The notes beneath the pieces are model-generated. The model did no database searches and was not told the DNA's origin. It saw nothing but the letters and a program-made list of their open reading frames with translations. A stretch of DNA of 39,191 nucleotides from Lachnospiraceae bacterium (GTDB taxonomy: Bacteria; Bacillota; Clostridia; Lachnospirales; Lachnospiraceae), in contig VSND01000041.1 in the NCBI GenBank assembly GCA_009774145.1, positions 1-39,191 on the forward strand, read 5' to 3'. The translations under genes were made by a program, and so were the position numbers. This document shows positions 7,473 to 16,490 of the stretch, piece by piece (positions within the stretch are counted from its first letter, which is position 1; each line of letters opens with the position of its first letter).

Positions 7473-9314
7473 CTATTCCACCGTCACCGACTTCGCCAGA
7501 TTCCGCGGCTTATCCACGTCCAGGCCCTTTGCACAGCTTACATAATACCCCATAAGCTGCAGCGGAATGATGGCAAGGCTTGTGGCAAAATGCGGATCCG
7601 TCTTCGGTACATAGACTGTAAAATCCGCCGTATCCTCTATGGAGTAATTGCCGTAATTGGTAAGTCCCATCAGATAGGCGCCCCTGCTCTTGACCTCTAC
7701 CATATTGGAGAGCGTCTTCTCAAACAGTTTTTCCTGCGTCAGTACACAGACAACCAGGATCCCGTCCTCGATCAGGGAGATCGTTCCGTGCTTCAGCTCC
7801 CCTGCTGCATAAGCCTCCGAATGCACATAGCTGATCTCCTTCATCTTCAGGCTTCCCTCCATGCTGATGGCATAGTCAATGCCCCTGCCGATGAAGAAAA
7901 TGTCATGGACGCTGGAAAACTTGCTGGAAAACCACTGCAGGCGCTCCTTGTCCTCCAGTACCTTGCCGATCTTATCCGGCAACGCCAGAAGCTCTCCCAC
8001 CAGCTTCTCATAATATGCTTCCTCAATCGTCCCTCTTACAAGCGCAAAATGAATCGCCATCAGATAGGACGCCGCCAGCTGCGTGCTGTAAGCCTTCGTG
8101 GTCGCCACCGCGATCTCCGGGCCTGCCAGCGTATAAAATACATGGTCTGCCTCCCTCGGAATACTCGAACCTACCACGTTGACCACGGCAAGCGTGCGGG
8201 CGCCTTTGCTCTTTGCCTCCCGAAGCGCCGCCAGACTGTCCGCCGTCTCCCCGGACTGGCTGATGATCACCACCAGCGCGTCTTTTTCCAGAATCGGATC
8301 ACGGTAGCGGAACTCGGAAGCAAGGTCCACCTCCACTGGAAGCTTCGCCAGATCTTCCATCACGTATTTTGCCGCGATTCCCACATGGTAGGCGCTGCCG
8401 CAGGCAACGATATACAGCCTTGACAGGTCCCGAATCTCTTCATCAGAAAGCCCTACTGAACTCAGGTCAATCCGCCCGTCCTTCACATAAGAACCAATCG
8501 TATCCCGGACTGCCCTGGGCTGCTCATGAATTTCCTTCATCATAAAATGCTCAAAGCCGCCCTTTTCCGCCGCTTCTGCATCCCATTTGATCTCCACCGG
8601 TTCTTTTACAACCTCTTCCCGGTCAATGTTGTAAAACGCCGCGTCCGATTCGGTCAGACGCGCAATCTCCAGATTGTCAATATAATATACATTTCTGGAA
8701 TACTTCAGGATTGCAGGAACATCTGAAGCAATAAAGCATCCCTGTTCATTCCTTCCTACAATCAGAGGACTGTCCTTGCGTACGGCATAGATTACCCCCG
8801 GTTCTTTCTTCAGCATGATTCCCAGCGCATAGGAACCACGCACCCGGAGCATGACTTTTGTGATCGCTTCCAGTGTATTTCCCTGATACTTCTTATAGTA
8901 ATAGTCCAGAAGCTTTGTGAGAACCTCCGTATCTGTCTGGGAATAAAATTCATAACCGTTTTTCGCTAGCTTCTCCTTCAGTTCCAGATAGTTCTCGATG
9001 ATCCCGTTATGTACCACGATCACGCTCTGGTCATCACTGCAGTGAGGATGCGCATTCACCATGGACGGCTCTCCATGCGTCGCCCACCTGGTATGCCCGA
9101 TCCCGCAGCATCCGGGCACGGCTCTTCCGCTGTCCGTTTTCTCTGACAGCTGTTTTAAGCGCCCCTTTACCTTGACGATCTCGATCCGGTTCGAATCGTC
9201 CCGTTTGACGGCAATCCCGGCAGAATCATATCCCCGGTACTCCAGCTTCGCAAGCCCGTCCAGCAGTACCGGAGCCGCCTGCCCTTTCCCTGTAAATCCT
9301 ACTATTCCACACAT
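7473..9314 (-). CDS. glmS: Glutamine-fructose-6-phosphate aminotransferase (isomerizing)
   Basis: A 613-residue enzyme that makes glucosamine-6-phosphate from fructose-6-phosphate and glutamine, the entry to peptidoglycan amino sugars. The class II glutaminase starts MCGIVGFTG with the catalytic Cys2 and has GIGHTRWATHG and HNGIIENY. Two SIS domains follow (CGSAYHVG, SQSGETADSL, then GRGIDY, EGSLKMKEISY). The C-terminus KPRNLAKSVTVE carries the conserved lysine of the sugar site. Length is normal. AAGGAG precedes the start. A sigma-A promoter lies 37-65 bases upstream, leaving no room for a glmS ribozyme in the short leader. Confidence 0.98.
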   Translation of the reverse strand: MCGIVGFTGKGQAAPVLLDGLAKLEYRGYDSAGIAVKRDDSNRIEIVKVKGRLKQLSEKTDSGRAVPGCCGIGHTRWATHGEPSMVNAHPHCSDDQSVIVVHNGIIENYLELKEKLAKNGYEFYSQTDTEVLTKLLDYYYKKYQGNTLEAITKVMLRVRGSYALGIMLKKEPGVIYAVRKDSPLIVGRNEQGCFIASDVPAILKYSRNVYYIDNLEIARLTESDAAFYNIDREEVVKEPVEIKWDAEAAEKGGFEHFMMKEIHEQPRAVRDTIGSYVKDGRIDLSSVGLSDEEIRDLSRLYIVACGSAYHVGIAAKYVMEDLAKLPVEVDLASEFRYRDPILEKDALVVIISQSGETADSLAALREAKSKGARTLAVVNVVGSSIPREADHVFYTLAGPEIAVATTKAYSTQLAASYLMAIHFALVRGTIEEAYYEKLVGELLALPDKIGKVLEDKERLQWFSSKFSSVHDIFFIGRGIDYAISMEGSLKMKEISYVHSEAYAAGELKHGTISLIEDGILVVCVLTQEKLFEKTLSNMVEVKSRGAYLMGLTNYGNYSIEDTADFTVYVPKTDPHFATSLAIIPLQLMGYYVSCAKGLDVDKPRNLAKSVTVE

Positions 9315-9350
9315 ATTATGATATACTCCTTTAATCCTTTTCCGTCTCCA

Positions 9351-9379
9351 ACTATATCACAGCCCCGATTATTTGACAA
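9351..9379 (-). promoter_or_regulatory. Sigma-A promoter of glmS
   Basis: TTGTCA, 17 bases, TATAGT on the minus strand (5 of 6 matches in each box). The predicted start near 9344 gives a leader of about 30 bases. Confidence 0.75.
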
Positions 9380-9449
9380 CACCCCGCTTGGATTCACCTG
9401 CGAACTTTTCTGCTGCGCCGTTACGGTCCAGGCGCCTGCCGGTGTCCAG

Positions 9450-9491
9450 CCTGCCATGGAAAGATATTCCTGTAAGACCCATGGAAGGGTG
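9450..9491. repeat. Second copy of part of the 5.1-kb repeat element
   Basis: Positions 9467-9491 match 5130-5154 at 22 of 25 bases, including the exact 16-mer AAGACCCATGGAAGGG. Weaker similarity extends left to 9450 (CCTG..ATGG). The inner hairpin and opposite end are absent, so this is a fragment or diverged relative. The rest of the 9315-9621 gap holds the divergent glmS and mtlR promoters and nothing else recognised. Confidence 0.5.
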
Positions 9492-9562
9492 TTCGTTCGT
9501 CATTTTGCCCAAAACTGTCATTTGTCACTAAGGATTAGAGACAAAACTGCCGGAACCCGTCA

Positions 9563-9591
9563 TTGCATTTCCTGATATTCACTGGTAAAAT
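9563..9591 (+). promoter_or_regulatory. Candidate promoter of the mannitol operon
   Basis: TTGCAT, 17 bases, TAAAAT with an extended TGG before the -10 box. The -35 box is weak, as expected for an activated promoter. No convincing cre site was seen. Confidence 0.45.
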
Positions 9592-9621
9592 GAAGTCAGA
9601 AAAGGGAAGGGGGAGCAGCAT

Positions 9622-11778
9622 ATGGCAACAAATACGACAGGTTCATCTTCTTCCCGTACTCTGACCGCCAGACAGCGCGATATTGTCCGGATTCTGGTCA
9701 GAACAGCAAGGAATCCCATTCCGGTGGGAGCGATTTCTGAAAAGCTTGGAGTTTCCTCCAGAACTGTCCTGCGGGAGCTTCCGGCCATCGAGCGCTGGCT
9801 GAATGAAAATGATTTTACTTTCATTCGAAAACCCGGAGTCGGACTTACCATCGACGAAGACCCGGAGTCCGTTGAACTTCTGAAAGAGCTTCTGGGCATC
9901 GGTCAGAACCATGCGGATTACAGCCAGAAGGAACGGCGCCGGCAGATCCTCGGCGAACTGCTCTTTGTCAGGGAACCGGTCAAATCTTACGTATTCCTTT
10001 CCCGCTTCCATATCTCAGAGGGAACCCTCTCGAAGGATCTGGATGCTCTGGAAGAATGGCTCTGCGCCTTTCAGATACGGATCCTGCGCCGTCCCGGTGT
10101 TGGCATCCTGCTCCAGGGTACCGAGGCTTCGTACCGGCAGGCAATCGCCAATGCCGCTCTGGAATTTGTAGACAACGGCGAGATCCTGAAGCTTCTCCGT
10201 GGAAATGCCAGAGAAGAAACACCTTCGGAATCACAGCTTATGAAAAACCGCCTGTTCAGCTTTATCGACGCGCAGATCATCACTTTCGTAGAGCAGATTC
10301 TGGCAGATACGGAAAAAGAACTGGATATCAAATATACAGACAGCGGTTATATGGCGCTGATCGTCCATCTCTCGCTTTCCATCCAGAGGCTTCGTTCCGG
10401 CGAAAAGATCGAGATGGACCCGGCAGAACTGAAGAATCTCTCTGAACTTCCGGAATACACCGTGGCAGAAAAGATTGCGGAAAAGACCGGACAGCAGTTC
10501 GGCCTTACCATACCGGCAGATGAAATCGGCTTTATCACCATGCACCTGTCCAGCGCCAGAATCTGGCCTCAGACCAGAAGGATGCGCAGTCAGCTTCAGT
10601 CCATCAATACCAGACAGGTCGCCATGTCCATCGTGGAAAGTGTAGAACAGGAATTGCATCTCCCGTTCCATACCTGCAGCCGAATGATCGAAGAACTGAC
10701 CAGCCACATGGATTCCATGATCAGCCGCCTCTCCATGAACATTCAGCTGGACAATTCCCAGGGTGATGTCATCCGGCAGAAATATCCGGATATCTATGAA
10801 GCGGTGGCGCATGCCTGCGGCCTGTTTCGCGATAAACTGTACATCGAAGATATCTCTTCGTCTGAAATTACGTTTGTCGCCATGCATTTTGCAGCCGCTG
10901 CGGAAACGCTTCGAAGAGAGCAGAAACGGATCGCCGTGGCAGTTGTCTGTCCCAGCGGAATGGGAGCCTCCCGGATGCTGGCGGCCAATCTGATCCGTTC
11001 CTTACAGAACATTGAGATTCGGCAGATCATGTCTGCGTTCAGTCTGGAGCCGGAAAAGCTCACCGAAAGCGGCATTGATCTGGTCATCTCCACCGTACCG
11101 CTGGAGATCGATTTTCCATATGTCTGCGTCAGTCCGATTCCGCAGACACAGGATATGCTGATCATCGAACAGGCGCTGGAAGCGATCAGTACCAGACGCG
11201 TCAGGGATCTTCGCCAGGAACCCAAAAGTCCGGTGTCTGAACTGGAACTTTCTCTGGATGACATCTGTTCCCTGACCCGCACCGGCGAAGAGATCTCCTG
11301 GCTTCTGCATTCTTTTCAGATCCGGGAACTGTCGGGAATCCGGCAGACAGAAACCCTGCTCGGGCAGGCGGCCGGGGTCTTTGCAGACAGTATCTTAAGC
11401 CGCCAGATCATCAGTCAGGATCTGGCAAGGCGGGAAAGCATCAAACATACATTTATCCCGGAGTTAAACCTCCATCTGCTGCACTGCCGCACAACAGCGG
11501 TTCCCCACTGCAGATGCGCATATTTAAGGCTGGACACCCCGTTTACCGTTCCGGACGGAACCGTCAAAGGAGCCATCCTTCTTTTGGCTCCCCAGTCTGA
11601 CCAGAACGAGTGCGTGGAGGTCATCAGCCAGATCAGCATGCTGCTGGTCGAAGACAAACGGTTTTTGCAGGCGCTCCAGAGCGGAGACGTGCACGAGGGA
11701 CGCGTCCTCGCCGAACGAACCCTGGTAAAATATTATCAAAATCTTATTTTAAAAAGAAAAGGAGATGGAACACTATGA
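9622..11778 (+). CDS. mtlR: Mannitol operon transcriptional activator MtlR (PRD regulator)
   Basis: A 718-residue PTS-controlled activator. Order: N-terminal helix-turn-helix (LTARQRDIVRILV, SSRTVLRELPAIERWL), a second winged-helix region, PRD1 (about 200-300), PRD2 (about 310-420), an EIIB-like domain with Cys in VVCPSGMGASRM, and a C-terminal EIIA-like domain with His-rich HLLHCRTTAVPH. In the family, PTS phosphorylation of PRD and EII-like residues tunes activity to mannitol and preferred sugars. GGGGGAG precedes the ATG. The stop overlaps the mtlA start (ATGA at 11775-11778), implying translational coupling. It heads mtlR-mtlA-mtlD-HPr. Confidence 0.93.
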   Translation: MATNTTGSSSSRTLTARQRDIVRILVRTARNPIPVGAISEKLGVSSRTVLRELPAIERWLNENDFTFIRKPGVGLTIDEDPESVELLKELLGIGQNHADYSQKERRRQILGELLFVREPVKSYVFLSRFHISEGTLSKDLDALEEWLCAFQIRILRRPGVGILLQGTEASYRQAIANAALEFVDNGEILKLLRGNAREETPSESQLMKNRLFSFIDAQIITFVEQILADTEKELDIKYTDSGYMALIVHLSLSIQRLRSGEKIEMDPAELKNLSELPEYTVAEKIAEKTGQQFGLTIPADEIGFITMHLSSARIWPQTRRMRSQLQSINTRQVAMSIVESVEQELHLPFHTCSRMIEELTSHMDSMISRLSMNIQLDNSQGDVIRQKYPDIYEAVAHACGLFRDKLYIEDISSSEITFVAMHFAAAAETLRREQKRIAVAVVCPSGMGASRMLAANLIRSLQNIEIRQIMSAFSLEPEKLTESGIDLVISTVPLEIDFPYVCVSPIPQTQDMLIIEQALEAISTRRVRDLRQEPKSPVSELELSLDDICSLTRTGEEISWLLHSFQIRELSGIRQTETLLGQAAGVFADSILSRQIISQDLARRESIKHTFIPELNLHLLHCRTTAVPHCRCAYLRLDTPFTVPDGTVKGAILLLAPQSDQNECVEVISQISMLLVEDKRFLQALQSGDVHEGRVLAERTLVKYYQNLILKRKGDGTL

Positions 11779-13631
11779 AAAATTTTGCACAGAAATTCGG
11801 TAAATTTCTCTCCGGCATGGTCATGCCCAATATCGGCGCCTTCATTGCCTGGGGATTTATTACCGCACTCTTTATTCCAGACGGATGGATTCCCAACGAA
11901 GGTCTCGCTTCTATCCACCCGCCGATTCTGACTTACCTGCTCCCGATTCTCATCGCCGCGCAGGGCGGCAGGATGGTCGGCGGAGACCGCGGACGCGTCA
12001 TGGGCGCCATTGCCATCGTCGGCTGCATTGCCGGCTCTGACAACACAATGCTCATGGCTGCCATGGCCATCGGACCTCTGGCCGGACTGGTCATCAAGAA
12101 ATTTGACGAAGCCATGGACGGACATATGCCTGCCGGCTTCGAGATGCTGATCAACAACTTCTCTGTTGGTATCTTCGGTATGATCATGGCAATTATCGGA
12201 TACTATGTCATCGGTCCGGTTATGGGCATCATCCTGTCCATCCTGACTGCAGGCGTGGAAATCCTGATGAGCATGAGCCTGCTTCCCCTCGTGGCAGTCT
12301 TCATTGAACCTGCAAAGGTACTGTTCCTGAACAACGCCATCAATCACGGCATCTTTACACCCATCGGAACTACTCAGGCACTGGAGACCGGTAAATCCAT
12401 CATGTACATGCTGGAAGCAAACCCGGGGCCCGGACTGGGCGTCCTGCTGGCTTACTGGATGTTCTCCAAGGATAAAATGACCAGAGATTCCGCACCGGGC
12501 GCGATCATCATCCATTTCTTCGGCGGCATTCACGAGATTTATTTCCCGTATGTGCTGATGAACCCTATGGTTATCATCGCTCCGATCGTCGGCAACGTCT
12601 GCGCGATCTTCTTCTACAGTATCACCGGATGCGGTCTGGTAGGCGCTTCCTCACCGGGTTCCATCATCGCATTCATGTCCATGAGCCCGAGACCGCAGAT
12701 GCTTCTGACTCTGTTGGGAGTTGTAATCGCTGCAGGCGTCTCCTTTGTGATCGCCAGCCCGATCATCAAGATGTCCGGTGTCAAGAGTCTGGAAGAAGCG
12801 CAGGCACAGACCGCTTCCATGAAAGCCGAGTCCAAGGGACAGAACACCGCCGCAGTAAAAGATGCCGGCAAAGTGAAAAAAGTAGTCTTTGCATGTGACG
12901 CAGGTATGGGTTCCTCCGCCATGGGCGCAACCAAATTCCGCAACCGCGTAAAAGCGTCGCGTCCGGACCTGACCGTTATCAATACTTCCGTAGACAACAT
13001 TCCGGCAGACTGCGACATCGCTGTCGTACAGACTACGCTGGTAGACCGTGCGAAAAAATCCGCACCGCAGGCACAGATGGTCACCATCGGCAACTTCCTT
13101 GCGGATCCGGCGCTGGATTCCCTCTATATCCAGCTGACCACCGGGGATCAGGCAGTTGCAGAAACCGCCGGCGAGAACACGGATCCGATTGTTCCGACAA
13201 CTGTGCCCAATAAAAAGATCATGATCGCAGAAGGTATTCAGCTGAATCAGACTCCGGGAACCAAGGAAGAGGCAATCCAGGCGGCCGGTGAGCTGATGTG
13301 CAAACTCGGCTATGTGGATGAGACCTACGTAGATGCCATGCAGGAACGTGAAAAACTGGTGACTACCTATATGGGTATGGGAATTGCGATTCCGCACGGC
13401 ACCACTCAGGCAAAAGGAACCGTCAAGAAAACCGGTATCGTTCTGTTTCAGTATCCGGAAGGCGTTCCGTTCGGCGATGAAAAAGCAAACCTTGTATTCG
13501 GTATTGCCGGCATCGGCGACGAGCATCTGGATCTGCTGGCGAAAATCTGCGAAGTACTGGAAGATGAAACGGTACTGGAAGAGATGAAGACTACCAATGA
13601 CGTAGAATGGATCTTAAAGCAGCTCACCTGA
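11775..13631 (+). CDS. mtlA: PTS mannitol-specific transporter EIICBA
   Basis: A 618-residue three-domain permease that imports mannitol and releases mannitol-1-phosphate inside. EIIC membrane domain about residues 1-345 (GFITALFIPDGW start; sugar-site region GGIHEIYFPYVLMNP). A linker leads to EIIB with phospho-Cys374 in ACDAGMGSSAMGA, then EIIA with phospho-His541 in MGIAIPHGT. With EIIA fused, no separate mtlF is needed. The start at 11775 is preferred over longer in-frame possibilities because AAAAGGAGATGG precedes it, homologues begin MKNFAQKFG-like, and it overlaps the mtlR stop. A GC-rich hairpin follows. Confidence 0.97.
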   Translation: MKNFAQKFGKFLSGMVMPNIGAFIAWGFITALFIPDGWIPNEGLASIHPPILTYLLPILIAAQGGRMVGGDRGRVMGAIAIVGCIAGSDNTMLMAAMAIGPLAGLVIKKFDEAMDGHMPAGFEMLINNFSVGIFGMIMAIIGYYVIGPVMGIILSILTAGVEILMSMSLLPLVAVFIEPAKVLFLNNAINHGIFTPIGTTQALETGKSIMYMLEANPGPGLGVLLAYWMFSKDKMTRDSAPGAIIIHFFGGIHEIYFPYVLMNPMVIIAPIVGNVCAIFFYSITGCGLVGASSPGSIIAFMSMSPRPQMLLTLLGVVIAAGVSFVIASPIIKMSGVKSLEEAQAQTASMKAESKGQNTAAVKDAGKVKKVVFACDAGMGSSAMGATKFRNRVKASRPDLTVINTSVDNIPADCDIAVVQTTLVDRAKKSAPQAQMVTIGNFLADPALDSLYIQLTTGDQAVAETAGENTDPIVPTTVPNKKIMIAEGIQLNQTPGTKEEAIQAAGELMCKLGYVDETYVDAMQEREKLVTTYMGMGIAIPHGTTQAKGTVKKTGIVLFQYPEGVPFGDEKANLVFGIAGIGDEHLDLLAKICEVLEDETVLEEMKTTNDVEWILKQLT

Positions 13632-13675
13632 TCTTCTTTTGACATTATTCAGACATTTTGTTAACATACCTTTGC

Positions 13676-13713
13676 GGCCGGACGGCGGAAGTCCTCCGTC
13701 CGGCCCCCCTTTT
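13676..13713 (+). terminator. GC-rich hairpin between mtlA and mtlD
   Basis: GGCCGGACGG pairs perfectly with CCGTCCGGCC, with further GGA/TCC pairing inside, followed by CCCCTTTT. It may be a partial terminator or a 3'-stabilising hairpin that makes mtlA mRNA more abundant than mtlD-HPr mRNA. Confidence 0.65.
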
Positions 13714-13816
13714 CCTGTCAGCAGATCATTTCCATACCGGGTCTTTGCAGACAGCAGGGTCTGATCTGCGGCACATGGATCAAAGTTCTGTGATTACAGG
13801 AATTCCGTACCGAGTG

Positions 13817-13822
13817 TATAAT
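13817..13822 (+). promoter_or_regulatory. Perfect -10 box before mtlD, no clear -35
   Basis: TATAAT lies 23 bases before the mtlD start. No convincing -35 box was found at 16-18 bases, so an internal promoter is only possible. Confidence 0.25.
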
Positions 13823-13844
13823 TTTAAGAAAGAGGTGTTGTATC

Positions 13845-14996
13845 ATGAAAACAGCAATTCAATTTGGCGCAGGCAATATCGGCCGCGGGTTTATCGGCAT
13901 GCTGCTGGCGCAGGCAGGCTATCGTGTGATTTTTGCAGATGTGAGTGAAGTCATCATTGACCGTCTGGCAGCGGACCAGAAATACACCGTGCATGTGATG
14001 GATACTGAGGTAGAGGATGTGGAGATCACCAACATCACCGGAATCATGTCCAACGGAGAAGAGATCATCGACGAAATCGCAAAAGCCGATGTTCTGACGA
14101 CTGCCGTCGGTCTTCGGGTTCTTGGCTTTATCGCCCCGACAATCGCAAAGGGCATTCAGAAACGGATTGCCGACGGAACCAGAGAACCGCTGAACATCAT
14201 TGCCTGTGAAAATGCCATCCGCGCAACCTCTCAGTTAAAAGAACATGTATACGGCATCCTTTCCGAAGAGGAAAAGGCTTACTGCGAGCAGTATGTGGGC
14301 TTTGCAGACTGCTCCGTAGACCGTATCGTTCCTCCGGTCCGCAGTGAAAACCCTGTGGATGTAGTGGTAGAGAAATACTGTGAGTGGAATGTGGAAAAGG
14401 CCTCTTTAAAGGGCGAAATCCCTGAGATCTCCGGCATGAATCTGGCAGATAACCTGATGGCATACATTCAGAGAAAGCTCTTCACACTGAACACCGGCCA
14501 CTGCATTACCGCTTATACCGGTATTCTGGCAGGCCACCAAACCATCGACCAGGCCATCGCAGATCCGAAGATCTTTGAGCTGGTCAAGGCAGCCATGACC
14601 CAGTCCGGGGACGGCCTGATCCAGAGGTTCGGCTTTGATAAGGATGCCCATTACAAATACATCGACAAGATCATCAACCGGTTCAAAAATCCCTATCTGA
14701 AGGACGACGTCACCCGTGTGGGACGGGAACCGCTCCGGAAGCTTTCCGCAGACGACCGTCTGGTAAGCCCGCTGACCACCGCCCTGTCCTATGGACTGCC
14801 GGTAGACAAACTGGTCCTTGGCATCGGCGCTGCGCTGCGCTACCACAATCCGGAAGACGCACAGAGCGCAGAGCTTCAGGAAAAGATCGCTGCCAAAGGC
14901 GCTGCTGCCGCATTTTCGGAGATCTCCGGCGTAACCGATGCCGCACTGCTTGAACAGGTGGCAAAAGCCTACGACCAGGTAACGGAGCTGTTCTGA
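13845..14996 (+). CDS. mtlD: Mannitol-1-phosphate 5-dehydrogenase
   Basis: A 383-residue NAD-dependent long-chain dehydrogenase converting mannitol-1-phosphate to fructose-6-phosphate, the step after MtlA import. The N-terminal Rossmann motif is IQFGAGNIGRGFIG; the mannitol dehydrogenase region holds ACENAIRATSQL and FADCSVDRIVPP; the C-terminal catalytic part has KLFTLNTGHCITAYTG, carrying the conserved lysine and His. Length is family-typical. AAAGAGGTG precedes the start. It sits between mtlA and the HPr paralogue on the same strand. Confidence 0.97.
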   Translation: MKTAIQFGAGNIGRGFIGMLLAQAGYRVIFADVSEVIIDRLAADQKYTVHVMDTEVEDVEITNITGIMSNGEEIIDEIAKADVLTTAVGLRVLGFIAPTIAKGIQKRIADGTREPLNIIACENAIRATSQLKEHVYGILSEEEKAYCEQYVGFADCSVDRIVPPVRSENPVDVVVEKYCEWNVEKASLKGEIPEISGMNLADNLMAYIQRKLFTLNTGHCITAYTGILAGHQTIDQAIADPKIFELVKAAMTQSGDGLIQRFGFDKDAHYKYIDKIINRFKNPYLKDDVTRVGREPLRKLSADDRLVSPLTTALSYGLPVDKLVLGIGAALRYHNPEDAQSAELQEKIAAKGAAAAFSEISGVTDAALLEQVAKAYDQVTELF

Positions 14997-15087
14997 CCGG
15001 ACAACCGTTCACCGCATCTTCCGGAACACCTGTTTTCTTTCCGGCAGCGCCTCTGAAGTCAGCCGAAGCACAGAAAGGAAAGCTGTT

Positions 15088-15357
15088 ATGATTACCAGAA
15101 CTGTTACTTTGGATACCAATGATTTCTTCCATGCAAGACCGGCCGCGAAAATCGCAGGCACGGCCAGTACTTACGAAAGCGTCATCATGGTCATGCTGGG
15201 CACGGAGATCGCTGATGCCAAAGATCCGCTCTCCCTCATGCGCCTGAGCCACCCGAAAGGGTCTGCCGTGGACATTCTGGCAGACGGAGCGGATGAACAG
15301 AAGGCACTGGATGCAGTCATGGAAGAGATCCGGAGAGCATTTTCGTTGGTATCATAA
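15088..15357 (+). CDS. HPr-family phosphocarrier paralogue with Asp in place of Ser46
   Basis: An 89-residue HPr-like protein. The phosphorylatable His15 is kept in DFFHARPAAKI. Aligning AKDPLSLMRL with the canonical KSIMGVMSL region places Asp at position 46, where HPr carries the serine phosphorylated by HPr kinase. It should therefore accept phosphate from enzyme I at His15 but not be regulated by HprK; Asp may even mimic Ser-P (inference). This is the reverse of Crh, which keeps Ser46 and lacks His15. AAAGGAAAG precedes the start, 91 bases after mtlD, and a terminator follows, making it the last mannitol-operon gene. It could be a dedicated phosphocarrier for MtlA or MtlR. Confidence 0.9.
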   Translation: MITRTVTLDTNDFFHARPAAKIAGTASTYESVIMVMLGTEIADAKDPLSLMRLSHPKGSAVDILADGADEQKALDAVMEEIRRAFSLVS

Positions 15358-15366
15358 AAAACAGAT

Positions 15367-15399
15367 CAGGCGGGAGCTTCTGTCTACCGCCTGGTTTTT
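15367..15399 (+). terminator. Terminator of the mannitol operon
   Basis: CAGGCGG (15367-15373) pairs with CCGCCTG (15387-15393), followed by GGTTTTT. It lies just after the HPr paralogue stop. Confidence 0.8.
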
Positions 15400-15446
15400 A
15401 TTCTCCGCGGGCACAGACAGGAGTACAGGTTGCGGCGGCCTTTTCT

Positions 15447-16238
15447 TCAGGAATCGGATTCCGGCTGCTCCTCCTGAAAGAGACCGGATGCCAGAATGCC
15501 TTCCGCCAGTTTCTCTGCCAGTATATCCTGATACGCCTCGTCCGCCAGCTTATCCCTCTCGGTCCGGTTGGAGAGATAGCCCATCTCCACCAGCACGGCC
15601 GGCATATGCGTATTGCACAGCACGCGGAAATTCGCAGTCCTGGTTCCCCGGTTTATGACGCGTTCCTCGCCCTGAAACGCATCCACGATATGCGCCGCCA
15701 GCGCCCCGCCTTCTTCACTGTCCTCCCGGTAATAGCATTCCAGCCCCTGTACGCCTGCATCATCCTCGCAATAATTGCAGTGCAGGCTGATGAACAGATC
15801 TGCTTTATTATGATTTGCAAATTCTGCCCGCTCATTCAGTCCGATCTTTGTATCCGTTTCCCTTGTTAAAAGAATATCAATCCTGTCATCATCCAGAAGC
15901 TCTGCCAGCTTTTTTACCATGGAAAGATTGATATCCTTTTCCAGAACATTTCCTGCACTGGTTCCCTGGTCCCGTCCCCCATGGCCTGCGTCCAGCACAA
16001 TCACTTTACAGTCGGGATCTCTTTTGGCCGGTTCCACGATCCGTGCGTCCTGAAACGTTTCCTCCGTCTTCTTCGAACCTCCCAGCAGCCATAATCCGCC
16101 GCGGATAATTATAATGCCTAACAGCAGCAGCACGGTAAGAACCAGTGCCCGCGCCGCATATGCCTTCATTCTTCTCCTGATGCGCCGTATTCTCTTTTTT
16201 CTGCGCTGCAGGTGTCTTCTCTTCTGTTTTGGTGTCAT
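15447..16238 (-). CDS. Membrane-anchored N-acetylmuramoyl-L-alanine amidase (Amidase_3)
   Basis: A 263-residue zinc amidase that cleaves the muramic acid-peptide bond of peptidoglycan. A very basic start (many Lys/Arg to residue 30) and one hydrophobic helix (about 29-50) suggest a type II anchor. The Amidase_3 domain spans about 77-255: zinc His in VIVLDAGHGG, Glu in NVLEKDINLS, second His in FISLHCNY, and the catalytic Glu in AVLVEMGYLSN. No binding repeats are present. An alternative start is ATG 16169, with AGGAG close by, which would shorten the basic tail by 23 residues. It is divergent from the ECF sigma gene. Confidence 0.92.
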   Translation of the reverse strand: MTPKQKRRHLQRRKKRIRRIRRRMKAYAARALVLTVLLLLGIIIIRGGLWLLGGSKKTEETFQDARIVEPAKRDPDCKVIVLDAGHGGRDQGTSAGNVLEKDINLSMVKKLAELLDDDRIDILLTRETDTKIGLNERAEFANHNKADLFISLHCNYCEDDAGVQGLECYYREDSEEGGALAAHIVDAFQGEERVINRGTRTANFRVLCNTHMPAVLVEMGYLSNRTERDKLADEAYQDILAEKLAEGILASGLFQEEQPESDS

Positions 16239-16384
16239 CTTCTTATCCCATCAGTCATTTTATTCTCATATGGGTATTATACGCTCAAACATTCTATTTT
16301 TCCTCTAAATTTTTATTAAGATTTTCTCTACAGAAAGCCCGGCCACAGTCCGGCGCCGGAAAAATCCTGTTGACAAGTTGATAT

Positions 16385-16405
16385 TTTTAAGAAGCAATCT
16401 TAAAA
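16385..16405. promoter_or_regulatory. AT-rich dyad upstream of the sigma-factor gene
   Basis: TTTTAAGA and TCTTAAAA flank a 5-base spacer, just upstream of the ECF promoter candidate. It may be a binding site; nothing identifies the protein. The rest of the 16239-16490 gap contains a TATAAT at 16281-16276 (minus) that may serve the amidase, without a good -35. Confidence 0.3.
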
Positions 16406-16410
16406 TCTTC

Positions 16411-16437
16411 TGTAACGAATCCTGTCAAAACGGGATA
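16411..16437 (+). promoter_or_regulatory. Candidate ECF-type autoregulated promoter
   Basis: TGTAAC at 16411-16416 resembles the AAC-containing -35 of many ECF sigma factors, with GGGATATAA about 17 bases downstream. It lies 55-80 bases before the sigma gene, where an autoregulatory promoter would be expected. Confidence 0.35.
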
Positions 16438-16490
16438 TAAGAAGTAGAAGGAACCGTTTTTGGCAGCATCAGGAAGGAGGGGAAGGACGG

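Noticed and set aside
9380..9450. Possible glmS ribozyme upstream of glmS
   Set aside because: The minus strand shows GGCGCCTGGAC and GGGGTGTTGTCAAATAATCGG, loosely like ribozyme core segments. The conserved GACGAGG and UUCGGCGG elements are missing, and a good promoter (9351-9379) overlaps the region, so it would not be in the glmS transcript.
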